From JBDTRY01 sp039931435 (lineage in GTDB: Bacteria; Acidobacteriota; Thermoanaerobaculia; Gp7-AA8), in the NCBI GenBank assembly GCA_039931435.1, contig JBDTRY010000268.1, positions 1-5,070 on the forward strand: a DNA stretch of 5,070 bases, read 5' to 3'. Under the pieces are notes generated by a model. The model saw only the letters and a list, made by a program, of their open reading frames with translations, was not told the DNA's origin and did no database searches. The translations under genes and the position numbers were made by a program. Below, piece by piece: positions 4,883 through 5,070 of this stretch. Position 1 is the stretch's first letter. Each line of letters begins with the position of its first letter.

Positions 4883-5070
4883 ATGCGCCATTCGATTCGC
4901 TCGATCCTGCTGTCCGTGCTGTTCGCCGCCGTTGTCTCTGCGCCGGTCCTCTCCGCGCCTGCGAAGCAGCCCATGACTCGGGAGCAGGCCCGAAAGTTCC
5001 TCGCGGACCACGGTGATCCGGAGACGCCCGACGGTCTGCTGGCAGTCCTGGAGACGTCGATTCCCAATCT
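4883..5070 (+). CDS. Exported protein of unknown function, 5' part only
   Basis: Sixty-two complete codons are visible before the window ends. The product starts with a typical Sec signal peptide: a basic n-region (MRHSIR), a hydrophobic core at about 7-23 (ILLSVLFAAVVSAPVL), and a likely cleavage near residues 25-27 at either LSA or APA. No Cys is present, so it is not a lipoprotein. The mature part begins KQPMTREQARKFLADHGDPE and continues with mixed polar and Leu-rich sequence. The pattern could be the start of a helical repeat such as an ankyrin-like segment, but too little is present to say. The protein probably acts in the periplasm or outside the cell. The start is secure because of the excellent ribosome binding site and the signal peptide directly after the ATG. 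Its spacing from the ABC gene and the repeats between them suggest a separate transcription unit. Confidence 0.8.
   Translation, partial: MRHSIRSILLSVLFAAVVSAPVLSAPAKQPMTREQARKFLADHGDPETPDGLLAVLETSIPN

Overview
The window looks like the chromosome of a free-living, GC-rich bacterium (about 60% GC by eye). The best guess is Acidobacteriota or a relative. This rests on the combination of an archaeal/fungal-type aspartate-semialdehyde dehydrogenase, an Escherichia coli LysC-like aspartokinase, and intergenic palindromic repeats that begin TGTCATCCCGAA. The phylum is an inference; the sequence contains no rRNA or other marker that would settle it.

Left half, minus strand (about 1-3106): a tight lysine/diaminopimelate operon, transcribed right to left in the order asd, lysC, dapB. 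Ten bases separate asd from lysC, and lysC overlaps dapB by four bases (ATGA), so the three are almost certainly co-transcribed and the last pair translationally coupled. LysC phosphorylates aspartate, Asd reduces aspartyl phosphate to the semialdehyde, and DapB reduces the dihydrodipicolinate-type intermediate two steps later. The enzyme between Asd and DapB (DapA) is not in the window. DapB runs off the left edge.

Middle (3107-3417): the intergenic region between divergent asd and the ABC gene. It holds a 98-bp palindromic repeat unit, a separate GC-rich inverted repeat, and the ABC gene's likely promoter and ribosome binding site.

Right half, plus strand: a complete MalK/UgpC/MsmX-type ABC transporter ATPase (3418-4506), with no permease or binding-protein gene beside it. 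A 376-bp non-coding stretch follows (4507-4882). It holds a half copy of the first repeat and then a hairpin-rich repeat of a second family, whose two copies differ by a compensated base pair. The window ends in the first 62 codons of a gene for an exported protein with a clear signal peptide and a strong ribosome binding site.

I found no tRNA, rRNA, CRISPR array, transposase or phage gene, and nothing that amounts to a new multi-gene system. The most interesting features are the intergenic repeats and the pairing of enzyme lineages in the lysine operon.
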